Below are positions 42,728-50,817 of a stretch of 64,000 nucleotides of DNA, one piece after another (within the stretch, counting starts at the first letter, position 1; every line of letters begins with the position of its first letter). The stretch is from Sphingomonas sp. Root720 (GTDB lineage: Bacteria > Pseudomonadota > Alphaproteobacteria > Sphingomonadales > Sphingomonadaceae), in assembly GCF_001428605.1 (NCBI RefSeq), contig NZ_LMID01000001.1, positions 751,372 to 815,371 of the forward strand, read 5' to 3'. The position numbers were made by a program, and so were the translations under genes. The notes under the pieces are model-generated. The model ran no database searches. It saw only the letters and a list, made by a program, of their open reading frames with translations, and was not told the DNA's origin.

Positions 42728-44028
42728 TCCGTTTCGTCAATCACGCCTCGTTCGTCGTCCGGTCGCACGGCATCTCGCTGCTGTGCGACCCGTGGATCGC
42801 GGGATCGGCCTTCCACAATGCGTGGAACCTGATCGCCGAGCAGCCGCACGAAGGGCTCGACGAGGTCGACTATATCTGGTTCAGCCACGAGCATCCGGAC
42901 CATTTCTCAGTGCCGTTCCTCCGGTCCATCCCGGCGAACCGCCGGGCCGGGATCACGATCCTCTACCAGGAGACGCCGGACGGCCGGGTGGTGTCCTTCT
43001 GCCGCGCGCTGGGGTTTGCCGTGCGCGAGCTCCGCCATGGGGTGAACGAGGATATCGGCGGCGGCATGCGCGTGACCTGCGGCAAGATTCCCTTCTACGA
43101 CAGCTGGCTGCTGATCCAGACCCCCGAATACAGCATCCTCAACACCAACGACTGCATCTTGGAGGCCCCCGGCCGCCTCGACCTCATCCGCCCGCATGTC
43201 CCGGAATGCGACATATTGTTCACGCAATTCTCCTACGCGAACTGGCAGGACAGCCGCGACAATCGCGAGGCAAGGCGCCTGCTCGCGGCCGAGAAGCTTC
43301 GTCGCGTCGCGCTCCAGTGCGACATATTCCGGCCGAAGTTCGTCGTTCCCTTCGCCAGTTTCTGCTATTTCAGCCATGTCGAGAACGCGTTCATGAATGC
43401 CGACATCAACATGCCCGCCGATGCCGTCGACTTCATCGAGCGGAATTGCGATGCGACGCCGGTGCTGCTGATTCCCGACGAAGTCTGGGACGGCCTGACC
43501 CCGAAGGACAATCGACCCGCGCTGAACTGGTGGGCCCGCAAATATCCCGAGGCGCTTTCGCGCCCCAAGAATCAGGCGACCGAAAGCTTCTCCTTCGTCG
43601 AGCTGCAGGCCAAGGCCGAGGCGATGATGGATCGGGTACGGCGACGGAACAATTATGCGCTGGTCACTTCGCTCCAGCGGCTGGGCCTTATCCACGCCGT
43701 CGACTTCCACCTGATCGACCGGGGGATCACGGTTTCCTTCGACTGGATCAACGGCATCAGGCTGCTCGAGCCGCCGCCGTTCCGTACGATCGAGATCCAC
43801 TCGGAATCGCTCGCCTTCATCTTCGATCATGATTTCGGGGTGGACACGGTCAACGTGAATGCGCGCTTCGAAGGCTCGATGCGCGACAAGAAGCGAATGA
43901 TCGGCCTTTTCGCCGTACTCGCCCTCAACAATACCGGCCGATCGCTGAAATTCTCCGAGAGCCTGAAACTCGTGAACCCGGCGTTCATACAGCAGGGCCT
44001 GCGCACGATCGGCGCAGTGCGGAACTGA
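42724..44028 (+). CDS. Metallo-beta-lactamase-fold protein of a polysaccharide locus
   Basis: 434 residues. The N-terminal MBL fold has FVNHASFVVRSHGISLLCDPW and the metal motif HEHPDH (His55, His57, Asp59, His60). It lines up with UlaG-like and CMP-Neu5Ac-hydroxylase-like MBL proteins rather than beta-lactamases. About 200 C-terminal residues have no recognised domain. It sits between a glycosyltransferase and a PglD-like acetyltransferase gene with overlaps or 3-base gaps, so it likely acts on a sugar intermediate, as a lactonase, esterase or hydroxylase (inference). Substrate unknown. Confidence 0.8.
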   Translation: MIRFVNHASFVVRSHGISLLCDPWIAGSAFHNAWNLIAEQPHEGLDEVDYIWFSHEHPDHFSVPFLRSIPANRRAGITILYQETPDGRVVSFCRALGFAVRELRHGVNEDIGGGMRVTCGKIPFYDSWLLIQTPEYSILNTNDCILEAPGRLDLIRPHVPECDILFTQFSYANWQDSRDNREARRLLAAEKLRRVALQCDIFRPKFVVPFASFCYFSHVENAFMNADINMPADAVDFIERNCDATPVLLIPDEVWDGLTPKDNRPALNWWARKYPEALSRPKNQATESFSFVELQAKAEAMMDRVRRRNNYALVTSLQRLGLIHAVDFHLIDRGITVSFDWINGIRLLEPPPFRTIEIHSESLAFIFDHDFGVDTVNVNARFEGSMRDKKRMIGLFAVLALNNTGRSLKFSESLKLVNPAFIQQGLRTIGAVRN

Positions 44029-44031
44029 GCG

Positions 44032-44700
44032 ATGGGAGACCGGGTTCCGCTGGCGATCATCGGCGCGGGCCATCATGCCGCGGTCGTGCGCGATTGCGTC
44101 GACGACAGCCGCTTCCGGGTGATCGGCTATCTCGACGACCGGCTGCCGATCGGGTCGCCGATCGGTGGCGAGACGGTGCTCGGCCGCCTGGCGGAGCTTC
44201 CCGCCATCGCCGCGCGGCATCCGGGGACCGCCGCCGTCGTCGCGATCGGCGACAATATGGTCCGCCTGCGCGTCGTCGACGTCGTCGAGCGATCGATCCC
44301 CGAGCTGCCCTGGGCGACGATCGTCCACCCATCGGCGATCATCTCGCGCAGCGCCGAGATCGGCCCCGGCTGCGTCATCGTGGCCGGCGCCATCGTCAAC
44401 TGCCACACCAGCCTCGGCCGGCATGTCCTGATCAACACCGGGGCCAGGCTCGATCACGACAATATCTTCGGCGACTTCGCCTCCACCGGCCCCGGCGTCT
44501 CGACCGGAGGCGACGTCCGCGTCGGCACCTTCAGCCACATCGGGATCGGCGCGAGCGTCCGTCACGGCATCCGGATCGGCAATCATTGCGTGATCGGCGG
44601 TATGGCCTTCGTCGATCGCGATGTCGAAGACCAGCTCGTCTGCTTCGGCGTGCCGGCCCGCCCGCAGCGCCATCGCATGCGCGGCGCCGCCTATCTCTGA
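44032..44700 (+). CDS. PglD/NeuD-family sugar O/N-acetyltransferase
   Basis: 222 residues. N-terminal Rossmann-like domain (LAIIGAGHHAAVVRDCVDDSRFRVIGYLDD), then a left-handed beta-helix of hexapeptide repeats from ~95 (ATIVHPSAIISRSAEIGPGCVIVAGAIVNCHTSLGRHVLINTGA). The likely catalytic base is His142 (RLDHDNIFGDFA, the PglD pattern). It acetylates UDP-4-amino sugars with acetyl-CoA, matching the CapD-like and DegT-like enzymes encoded at 29-32 kb. Confidence 0.9.
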   Translation: MGDRVPLAIIGAGHHAAVVRDCVDDSRFRVIGYLDDRLPIGSPIGGETVLGRLAELPAIAARHPGTAAVVAIGDNMVRLRVVDVVERSIPELPWATIVHPSAIISRSAEIGPGCVIVAGAIVNCHTSLGRHVLINTGARLDHDNIFGDFASTGPGVSTGGDVRVGTFSHIGIGASVRHGIRIGNHCVIGGMAFVDRDVEDQLVCFGVPARPQRHRMRGAAYL

Positions 44701-44798
44701 ACGATCGTCGCCGACTATTCCGCATAGGCGCCTCCTGACCGCTTGCCAGCCGCGGTCCGGAATCCCCACCCTCGCAGGCTCAAGACGAGGAACGAGGC

Positions 44799-45965
44799 AT
44801 GAAAATCGCGGTACTCGCGGTCGCGACCAATATCCACACGATACGCTGGGTGAACGCGCTCGCGGAGCGCGGCATCGAGGTCCTCCTGATCACCCAGCAG
44901 GCGCCGCGGCCCGAGGATTATCACCCTGCCGTCGCCTTCCGGATGCTGCCCTTCCGGGGGGGGCTGGCCTATGCCCTCAATGCGCCGGTGCTGCGTATCC
45001 TCTTCGACCGGTCCGGGGCCGAACTGCTCCACGTCCATTATGCGGGCGGATATGGCGCCATGGCGTGGCTGTCCGGCATCCGCAGGAGGCTCGTCTCGGT
45101 CTGGGGCGGCGATGTCTATGAGGTTCCGCACCGCAGCTGGCTGCACCGGCGGCTCGTCACCGGCGCGCTGCGCGGGGCGCTGCGGATAACCTCGACCAGC
45201 CATGTGATGGCCGAGGAGGTTCGGCGGCTGGGCGTCACCGGACGGATCGACGTCGTTCCCTTCGGCGTCGACACCAAATTGTTCGCCCCGCGCCGCTCGC
45301 CCCGCACCGACGGGCGCCTCGTCGTCGGCACGGTGAAGTCGCTGCAGCACAAATATGGGATCGATACCCTCATCCGGGGCTTCACCGCGTCTCTGGCCTA
45401 TCCCGCCTTCGCCGCGCTCGACCCGATCCTGCGCATCGCCGGCGAGGGGGAGGCCCATGCCGAATATGCGGCGCTCGCGCGCGCCATCGGCGGAGGACGG
45501 ATCTTCTTCGAAGGCCATGTCGACCATGGCGACGTACCGGCCCTGCTGCGCGAGTTCGACCTGTTCGTGGCGGTCAGCCGGGACGACAGCGAAAGTTTCG
45601 GCGTCGCGATCATCGAGGCCGGGGCCTGCGGCCTGCCGGTCATCGTATCCGATGCAGGGGGCCTGCCCGAAGTCGTCGAACATGGCGTGACCGGCCTCGT
45701 CATCCCGCGAAACGCCCCGATGAAGCTGGCCGCCGCGCTGCGCGACCTGGCGACCGACGAGGCCGCGCGCGCGCGTCTGGGGAACGCCGGCCGCCGGCGC
45801 GTCCGCGAACGCTATGAATGGGGCCGGTGCGTCGATCACATGATCGACGTCTATCGCGACGTGACTCGGCAATCCGGCCTAACCCCTTGGGAGAACGGTG
45901 CCCCCTCCGAACGCCCGGAAACACTTCCTCACAATAGCATCCGCACGACGTCGCTTCCGGCGTAG
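44799..45965 (+). CDS. GT4 family glycosyltransferase
   Basis: 388 residues, AACGAGG upstream. N-terminus KIAVLAVATNIHTIRWVNALAERGIEVLLIT. The sugar-nucleotide domain carries GTVKSLQHKYGIDTLIRGF, LRIAGEGE and the E-x7-E region SRDDSESFGVAIIEAGACGLPVIVSDAGGLPEVVEHG. The last ~20 residues are extra. CTAACCCCTTGGGAG near 45878 lies within the gene end and may be part of the promoter for the acyltransferase gene that follows (inference). Confidence 0.9.
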   Translation: MKIAVLAVATNIHTIRWVNALAERGIEVLLITQQAPRPEDYHPAVAFRMLPFRGGLAYALNAPVLRILFDRSGAELLHVHYAGGYGAMAWLSGIRRRLVSVWGGDVYEVPHRSWLHRRLVTGALRGALRITSTSHVMAEEVRRLGVTGRIDVVPFGVDTKLFAPRRSPRTDGRLVVGTVKSLQHKYGIDTLIRGFTASLAYPAFAALDPILRIAGEGEAHAEYAALARAIGGGRIFFEGHVDHGDVPALLREFDLFVAVSRDDSESFGVAIIEAGACGLPVIVSDAGGLPEVVEHGVTGLVIPRNAPMKLAAALRDLATDEAARARLGNAGRRRVRERYEWGRCVDHMIDVYRDVTRQSGLTPWENGAPSERPETLPHNSIRTTSLPA

Positions 45966-46008
45966 GCTGGTCGCCGACCGATAACCGGCATCGAGGGGTG
46001 AGAACGGA

Positions 46009-47199
46009 ATGGCCGAAGGAGATTTGCTCGCGCTGCCGGGTGAGGCCATGCAGGGGGTGCCGCGTCCCGCCAACGACACCGGAACGCGCCGTCGCGGCCC
46101 CACCGCCGGATCGACCGAGTTCAACGCCGCCGCACACGGGCTGCGCGGCGTCGCCGCGATGATGGTGTTCTGGGGGCATCTGCTCGGTGGCACCGCCAAG
46201 CATATCTATGCCGGCGATCCGTCCTATGGCCGCTTCATCGAGCCCCTCTGGCATTTCGGCACGGCGGGGGTGGTACTGTTCTTCGTCATCAGCGGCTTCG
46301 TCATATTGCCCAGCGTGGTTCGCTACAGACCGGGACAATTCGCCCTGCGGCGCCTCCTGCGGCTCTATCCGCTCTTCCTGGTGCTCAGCCTCGTCTTCGT
46401 CGGGCTCAATGCGGCCACGAACCTCTATCCGAAGCTGAACGACCTCCCGACGATCCTGGCGGGCCTGACCTTCGTCAACATCTTCGTCGGTACGGAGCAG
46501 CTCACCCCCAATGCCTGGAGCCTGTCCTTCGAGGTGATGTTCTACGCCCTGACCTGCCTCGCCGTCTATTTCGTCGTCCATCGGCCGAACCGGACGGGCC
46601 TGCTGCTGGCGGCGTTGCTGTGCATCGCGTTCATTGGAGTCTTCCCGATCGCGCTGTTCTTCGCCGGCGGCATTGGCGTCCGGCTTCTCCATGACCGGCA
46701 CATCGCCTTGCCGCTCTGGCTTTCCCGCCCGCTCGAGCTGGTCGCGCTCGCCTGTTTCATCCGCTATGCGTCGATGTCCTGGTTCGCCTATGTGCCGGCC
46801 GATTTCGCCAATCCCACGGCCCTGAAGATCCTGGTTTCCAGCCTGGCCTATTTCGCTTTGGCGGTAACCCCCGGCAGCCTGACCCATCTGTGCCTGGGGT
46901 CGCCGACGGCGCGCTATCTGGGCACGGTCAGCTACAGCCTCTACCTCGTCCATCCCTATTGCTATTATCTGGGCCGGCTGGTGTTCGACCGGATGGGGCT
47001 GTTCACCGACGAACACCTGCTCTCGATGACCCTCTTCTTCGCGGCGGTCACGCCCGTCACCCTGCTCGTCACGCACGTCGTTCACAGGACGATCGAAATG
47101 AAGCCCTATGAGTGGTTCTTCCACCAGAAGATCTATCGCGCGCCCGCGCAGGCCCACTCTCCCGAAGCCATCCGAACCCAGGAAGCCCCCACCCCATGA
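46009..47199 (+). CDS. Acyltransferase 3 family membrane protein
   Basis: 396 residues with ~10 TM helices. Conserved acyltransferase-3 features: HGLRGVAAMMVFWGHLLGG (catalytic His), GTAGVVLFFVISGFVILP, RRLLRLYPLFLVL, and the late YLGTVSYSLYLVHPY. No SGNH domain. It should O-acylate the EPS or its precursor, a second such enzyme besides the one at 36882. It is preceded by GAACGGA and lies in a rightward run leading to the 2OG-like and sulfotransferase genes. Confidence 0.92.
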   Translation: MAEGDLLALPGEAMQGVPRPANDTGTRRRGPTAGSTEFNAAAHGLRGVAAMMVFWGHLLGGTAKHIYAGDPSYGRFIEPLWHFGTAGVVLFFVISGFVILPSVVRYRPGQFALRRLLRLYPLFLVLSLVFVGLNAATNLYPKLNDLPTILAGLTFVNIFVGTEQLTPNAWSLSFEVMFYALTCLAVYFVVHRPNRTGLLLAALLCIAFIGVFPIALFFAGGIGVRLLHDRHIALPLWLSRPLELVALACFIRYASMSWFAYVPADFANPTALKILVSSLAYFALAVTPGSLTHLCLGSPTARYLGTVSYSLYLVHPYCYYLGRLVFDRMGLFTDEHLLSMTLFFAAVTPVTLLVTHVVHRTIEMKPYEWFFHQKIYRAPAQAHSPEAIRTQEAPTP

Positions 47200-47233
47200 G
47201 CCCCTTGCCAACCCGAGACGCCCCGGCCGCGAT

Positions 47234-48214
47234 ATGCGAACGATAAAGCATATTCCCGCGTCGGCGCTCGGGCCCGGCGTGCTGGGGGAATGCTTCCGGG
47301 AGGGCGCCGCCGCGGTCGTGGTCGAAGGCGATCCCGCGGTGGGCACGCTGTGGCGGCAACTGATGGCCGAGCCGCAGTCGATGCCATGGGCTTCGACGCT
47401 CTACGACCTGTCGGCCAATCTCCTGCCGCATGACGATCTGACGAAGGCGCTCGGCGATCTCTATTATTTCAAGCCGGGCCGGCATTCCTACATCGCCCGC
47501 AAGATCGAGATCAGCATGGACGATGCAGGGCTGGCGGTGCGGCCTGAGCGCTTCCGGATCCTGGGCGAGGACGTCGCCATGAACGCTCCCCTGATCGACG
47601 ACTGCTGGGCTTTTGCGAGCTCGATCATGGCGGCCCTCGGCCCGACTTGCGACGGCAGGGAATTTCCGGACTCCTATCGGGTCGCCGTGCAAAGGCTCAA
47701 ATATCATGAGTCCCATGCGGGGCATGAAGCGCTGTTCCGCATGGTCCGGAACTCGCTGGGGCCCTGGGCGCGCCTGGGATATATGCTGGACCGTAGCCGC
47801 GAGGAGATGCGCGGTCCCCTCGCGAGGCGGGGGGTCTCCGACGCCTTCGCTCTCCTGTCGCTCATTCCCTTCTTCCGTTGGTGCCTGACCCGCCTCCACG
47901 CCGTTCAGACCGAAGCGGGCGGCGTCGACGTTCCCGACGGATGCCATGTCATCGTCAAGGCGCACATCGATACGCGCTATTTCTCGGCGCTCTGCGGCAA
48001 CCGGTACAATCTGAAGACCGAGATATGGACGAACAGTCGCTGGCTCCCGCTACCGATCGACTGCGAGAATGTCGCGATCGTGCCCGGATCGGGGGCGCTG
48101 ACCAGCTATGGTATCCAGCCCACGCTGCACCGCGTCCTGCAGGAAGAGGCCGTTTCCGAGGGCCAGGTGGACCCGTTGCTTCGCAACGTGACGCTGTTGC
48201 TCGGCGCGAAATGA
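47234..48214 (+). CDS. Probable 2OG-Fe(II) oxygenase-like protein of polysaccharide locus
   Basis: 326 residues from ATG 47234 (the frame to 47108 lies inside the acyltransferase gene). No family is certain. The C-terminal third resembles the isopenicillin-N-synthase-like 2OG-Fe(II) oxygenase core: HVIVKAHIDTRYFSALCG gives a His244-x-Asp246 pair, and VAIVPGSGALTSYGIQPTLHRVL gives His299 followed by Arg, as in HxD...H facial triads. The first 200 residues look helical and have no visible motif. It might hydroxylate a sugar or lipid intermediate. No signal peptide, so cytosolic. Confidence 0.55.
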   Translation: MRTIKHIPASALGPGVLGECFREGAAAVVVEGDPAVGTLWRQLMAEPQSMPWASTLYDLSANLLPHDDLTKALGDLYYFKPGRHSYIARKIEISMDDAGLAVRPERFRILGEDVAMNAPLIDDCWAFASSIMAALGPTCDGREFPDSYRVAVQRLKYHESHAGHEALFRMVRNSLGPWARLGYMLDRSREEMRGPLARRGVSDAFALLSLIPFFRWCLTRLHAVQTEAGGVDVPDGCHVIVKAHIDTRYFSALCGNRYNLKTEIWTNSRWLPLPIDCENVAIVPGSGALTSYGIQPTLHRVLQEEAVSEGQVDPLLRNVTLLLGAK

Positions 48215-48327
48215 CTTCATCCTGACGGAGTAATCCCTCGGCGCACTCGATAGGATGCGCCCGCTTGGAATAGCTTACCGCCAGACGCGGTGGCCCCTCG
48301 GCCCCCCAACGGATCTGGAGATCGCTC

Positions 48328-49173
48328 TTGCCCGCACAAGCCATCCGGTCGCTGCACCGTTCCTTCGGCAAGAGCGCGGGAAGGATCGCGCCGAGCTGGC
48401 TCGTCGACCGTTACCGGCGCTGGACCACCGACGTCTATGTCATATCCTTTCCCAAGAGCGGCCGGACTTGGTTCCGCACCATCCTCGGGACCGCGATCCA
48501 GCTTCAGTTCGGCGCCCGCGCCGTCGATCCGACCTCCGTCCATCATATGTGGATGTTCGATCCGCGGGTTCCGCGCCTCGCCTTCACCCATGACGTCAAC
48601 GCGCATCTTGCACGTCCCAGCGAGGTGCGCTGGGACGGCGAGCGATATAGCGGCAAGAAGATCATCCTGCTGGTGCGCGATCCCCGCGATACGATCGTCT
48701 CGCTCTATTTCGAGATGACGAAGCGCGTCCGCGCCTATGACGGGACGATCAGTGCGTTCATCCGCCAGGAAGCCGGAGGCTTCGCCTCGCTCATCGCCTT
48801 CCTCAACGAATGGATGCGGAACCTGGACAAGCTCCGGGAGGTGCAGATGCTGACCTATGAGGATCTTCATGCCCGTCCGATGGAAACGGTCTCCGCTGCG
48901 CTGGAGTTTGCGGGCGTTACCGGCATTTCGGCGGAAAATCTCCACGAAGCCCTGAAACTCTGCTCCTTCGAGAAAATGCAGACGATGGAGCGCTCGGGGA
49001 TCGTGGAGCATGTGCGGTTGCGGCCGGGCGATGTCCAAGATCCGCAATCCTACAAGGTCCGCAGCGGCAAGGTCGCCGGATATCGAGAGCAACTTTCGGC
49101 GGAAGACTGCGACTTCCTGAACAGATTTATGGCAGACAATCTTCACCCCAAGCTCGACCGATACAGGGCCTAA
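48328..49173 (+). CDS. PAPS-dependent sulfotransferase
   Basis: 281 residues from a TTG start at 48328 (CTGGAG, 7-base spacing; no ATG/GTG gives a full domain). 5'-phosphosulfate loop YVISFPKSGRTWFR at ~37-50. 3'-phosphate motif LLVRDPRDTIVSLYF at ~115-128. A late KVRSGKVAGYREQLS matches the family RKGxxGdw-like region. It transfers sulfate from PAPS to a hydroxyl. As the final biosynthetic gene in the locus it suggests a sulfated polymer or glycolipid (inference). PAPS-making genes are not in the window. Confidence 0.88.
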   Translation: MPAQAIRSLHRSFGKSAGRIAPSWLVDRYRRWTTDVYVISFPKSGRTWFRTILGTAIQLQFGARAVDPTSVHHMWMFDPRVPRLAFTHDVNAHLARPSEVRWDGERYSGKKIILLVRDPRDTIVSLYFEMTKRVRAYDGTISAFIRQEAGGFASLIAFLNEWMRNLDKLREVQMLTYEDLHARPMETVSAALEFAGVTGISAENLHEALKLCSFEKMQTMERSGIVEHVRLRPGDVQDPQSYKVRSGKVAGYREQLSAEDCDFLNRFMADNLHPKLDRYRA

Positions 49174-49286
49174 CATTTGTTAATTTTTTCTCAACAAAAT
49201 CTATGATAGAAATTTCGTCAAACTGCCATTTATCCGTCTCTATTTTACTATTTAATTGTTCACTGCGTAAAGTACGGGAGGTTCGC
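49174..49286. promoter_or_regulatory. AT-rich promoter region before LuxR gene
   Basis: This 113-base stretch is unusually AT-rich (for example TTTGTTAATTTTTTCTC and TTTTACTATTTAATTG) in a GC-rich window. It ends with GGGAGG, 5 bases before the TTG start at 49287. It likely holds the promoter of the regulator gene; AT-rich silencing proteins could also bind here (inference). Confidence 0.55.
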
Positions 49287-49955
49287 TTGAGCCACCACTT
49301 GCAGATTTCGCTTCTCGGATATGAGATTGCTCGAGAAGGGCTAAAACAGCTGATGGGCGATCGTGGCTTCAAGGTTTCCACCTGGCCATTGAACCAGCTC
49401 GAGCGCTGTATTGCCGGACTTCCTGACGTCCCCAATCAACTCGTGGTCGTGGACGCCGCCGACAGCGAGAGCGGGATCGCCGCCTGCAGGGCGATCCGGA
49501 AAAAGCTGGCCGAGGTCCGCATCATGCTGCTCCACGATGACGATATCGGCGAAGCATGGGATGCTGTCGCCGGCGTCGATTACGCCGTGGCGCGATCGGC
49601 CAAGCTCCATACCTTGTGGCGTGTGCTCGACCGGATCGCCCGAAAGACCAGCCCCTGTTACACGGTGTTCGAGCGGGACACCGCGGTGGACGAGCGAACC
49701 GAGCTCCATCGCCTGCTGTCGATGCGCGAGATCGAGATCCTGTTCTGCCTTGCCAAGGGCCAGACGAACAAGCTGATCGCACGGCGGCTGAACATCTCGG
49801 AAGCCACGGTGAAGGTCCATGTGAAGACCATGCTTCGCAAGCTCTCACTCGCGAACAGGACCCAGGCGGCGATCTGGGCGCTGCAGCACCACCTCATCGC
49901 CTTCGACGACGACCCCGCATGGGTCGTGCCGCCGCGCGCCAGGCTGTCCAGCTGA
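49287..49955 (+). CDS. NarL/LuxR-family regulator with degenerate receiver
   Basis: 222 residues from TTG 49287, chosen for its GGGAGG site; the frame opens at 49203 through AT-rich sequence. The receiver-like N-terminus lacks the acidic pair (LQISLLGYEIAREGL). It keeps one Asp (LVVVDAAD) and has no clear switch Lys (DYAVARSAKL). The helix-turn-helix is intact: LSMREIEILFCLAKGQTNKLIARRLNISEATVKVHVKTMLRKLSLANRTQAAIWAL. It closely resembles the regulator at 21336. It marks the right end of the EPS locus. Confidence 0.88.
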   Translation: MSHHLQISLLGYEIAREGLKQLMGDRGFKVSTWPLNQLERCIAGLPDVPNQLVVVDAADSESGIAACRAIRKKLAEVRIMLLHDDDIGEAWDAVAGVDYAVARSAKLHTLWRVLDRIARKTSPCYTVFERDTAVDERTELHRLLSMREIEILFCLAKGQTNKLIARRLNISEATVKVHVKTMLRKLSLANRTQAAIWALQHHLIAFDDDPAWVVPPRARLSS

Positions 49956-50443
49956 GCTTCGCCACAAACGCCCGGCGCCCCGCGCCCTTCGGACCGGCGC
50001 CACATCCGGCCCGGGCTGCGAACCGATCCGGCCTGCGAACCGATCTGGTCTGGGGAGGTTGTGTGACAGGCCGCACATTAGGGGGGCAGCTCGTGCGGCC
50101 TGTCAGCACGGTGAGGTTGCAACGGGGGAGTACGCAACCGCACGACACATAGGAATGTGCCGTCCGCGACCATACTCTATCCGGGACGCTCTGGAGCCAC
50201 CGCGCAAGAGGTAATCCGGAAGGGTCGCCACCCCTGCTTCGCGCGACATGGCCATCGATCGCGGCACGCCGGTGAAGCTGGGCAATGCGGGGCAAGTGAC
50301 ACCGGTGCGTTGGTCGCGCGTCGGCCTCGGGTTCAGCCTGGTCGGCCGCTCGACGCGGCCGAGCTCCATCCAATCGCCGACGTTGCCAAGACGCCTTCCA
50401 CCGGCCGATATAAGTGGCTGGTCCGCCCGCGGCGGTTCCAGCG
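49956..50443. other. Structured intergenic region with three hairpins and a tandem repeat
   Basis: 488 bases with no credible gene. A 13-base direct repeat CTGCGAACCGATC occurs at 50016-50028 and 50033-50045. Three hairpins follow: TGACAGGCCGCAC / GTGCGGCCTGTCA (perfect 13-bp stem, 50064-50076 and 50093-50105, loop with six G); GGTTGC / GCAACC (50115-50120 and 50134-50139, loop AACGGGGGAGTAC); CACAT-AGGA-ATGTG (50146-50159). It could encode a small RNA or a structured leader on either strand. It separates the EPS locus from the sulfide-response genes. Confidence 0.45.
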
Positions 50444-50809
50444 CTACACGCCGTCTCCGCTGGCTTCCGCTGCGAATTGGTCGAACGCCTCCACCGCCTG
50501 CGCCGCATACATCAGGCTGGGACCCGCGCCCATGTAGAGAGCCATGCCCATCGTTTCCATGATTTCGTCCCGGGTCGCTCCCTGCCTGACCGCTGCCTGG
50601 GAATGGAAGGCTACGCATCCGTCACAACGGATCGCAACCGAGATGGCGAGCGCGATCAGTTCCTTGGTCTTCGTATCGAGCACGCCCGCCTGCGTCGCGG
50701 CGCGCGCCATCGCCGAGAAGGCTTTGGTTACCTCCGGGCTGCCCAGCCGCACTTCCTTGATCGCTCCGGTCAATTCGGCGGCCATTGCCGGCCAGTCCTT
50801 GTGCATCAT
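50444..50809 (-). CDS. AhpD-like carboxymuconolactone decarboxylase family protein
   Basis: 121 residues. Helical AhpD/CMD fold with the redox motif RCDGCVAFHSQAAVRQGATRDEIMETMGMAL: Cys62, Cys65 and His69 match AhpD-type CxxC...H proteins. These reduce peroxiredoxins or act in thiol redox. It is the last gene of the leftward SQR operon, 8 bases after the TolC-like gene. A thiol-redox role fits the persulfide context (inference). Confidence 0.88.
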   Translation of the reverse strand: MMHKDWPAMAAELTGAIKEVRLGSPEVTKAFSAMARAATQAGVLDTKTKELIALAISVAIRCDGCVAFHSQAAVRQGATRDEIMETMGMALYMGAGPSLMYAAQAVEAFDQFAAEASGDGV

Positions 50810-50817
50810 GCTTGTCC

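Noticed and set aside
50103-50618. Open frames in the gap before the AhpD-like gene as protein genes
   Set aside because: They have no ribosome-binding site or family resemblance, overlap the hairpin region and the AhpD gene, and show the Arg/Pro-rich composition of shadow frames in GC-rich DNA.
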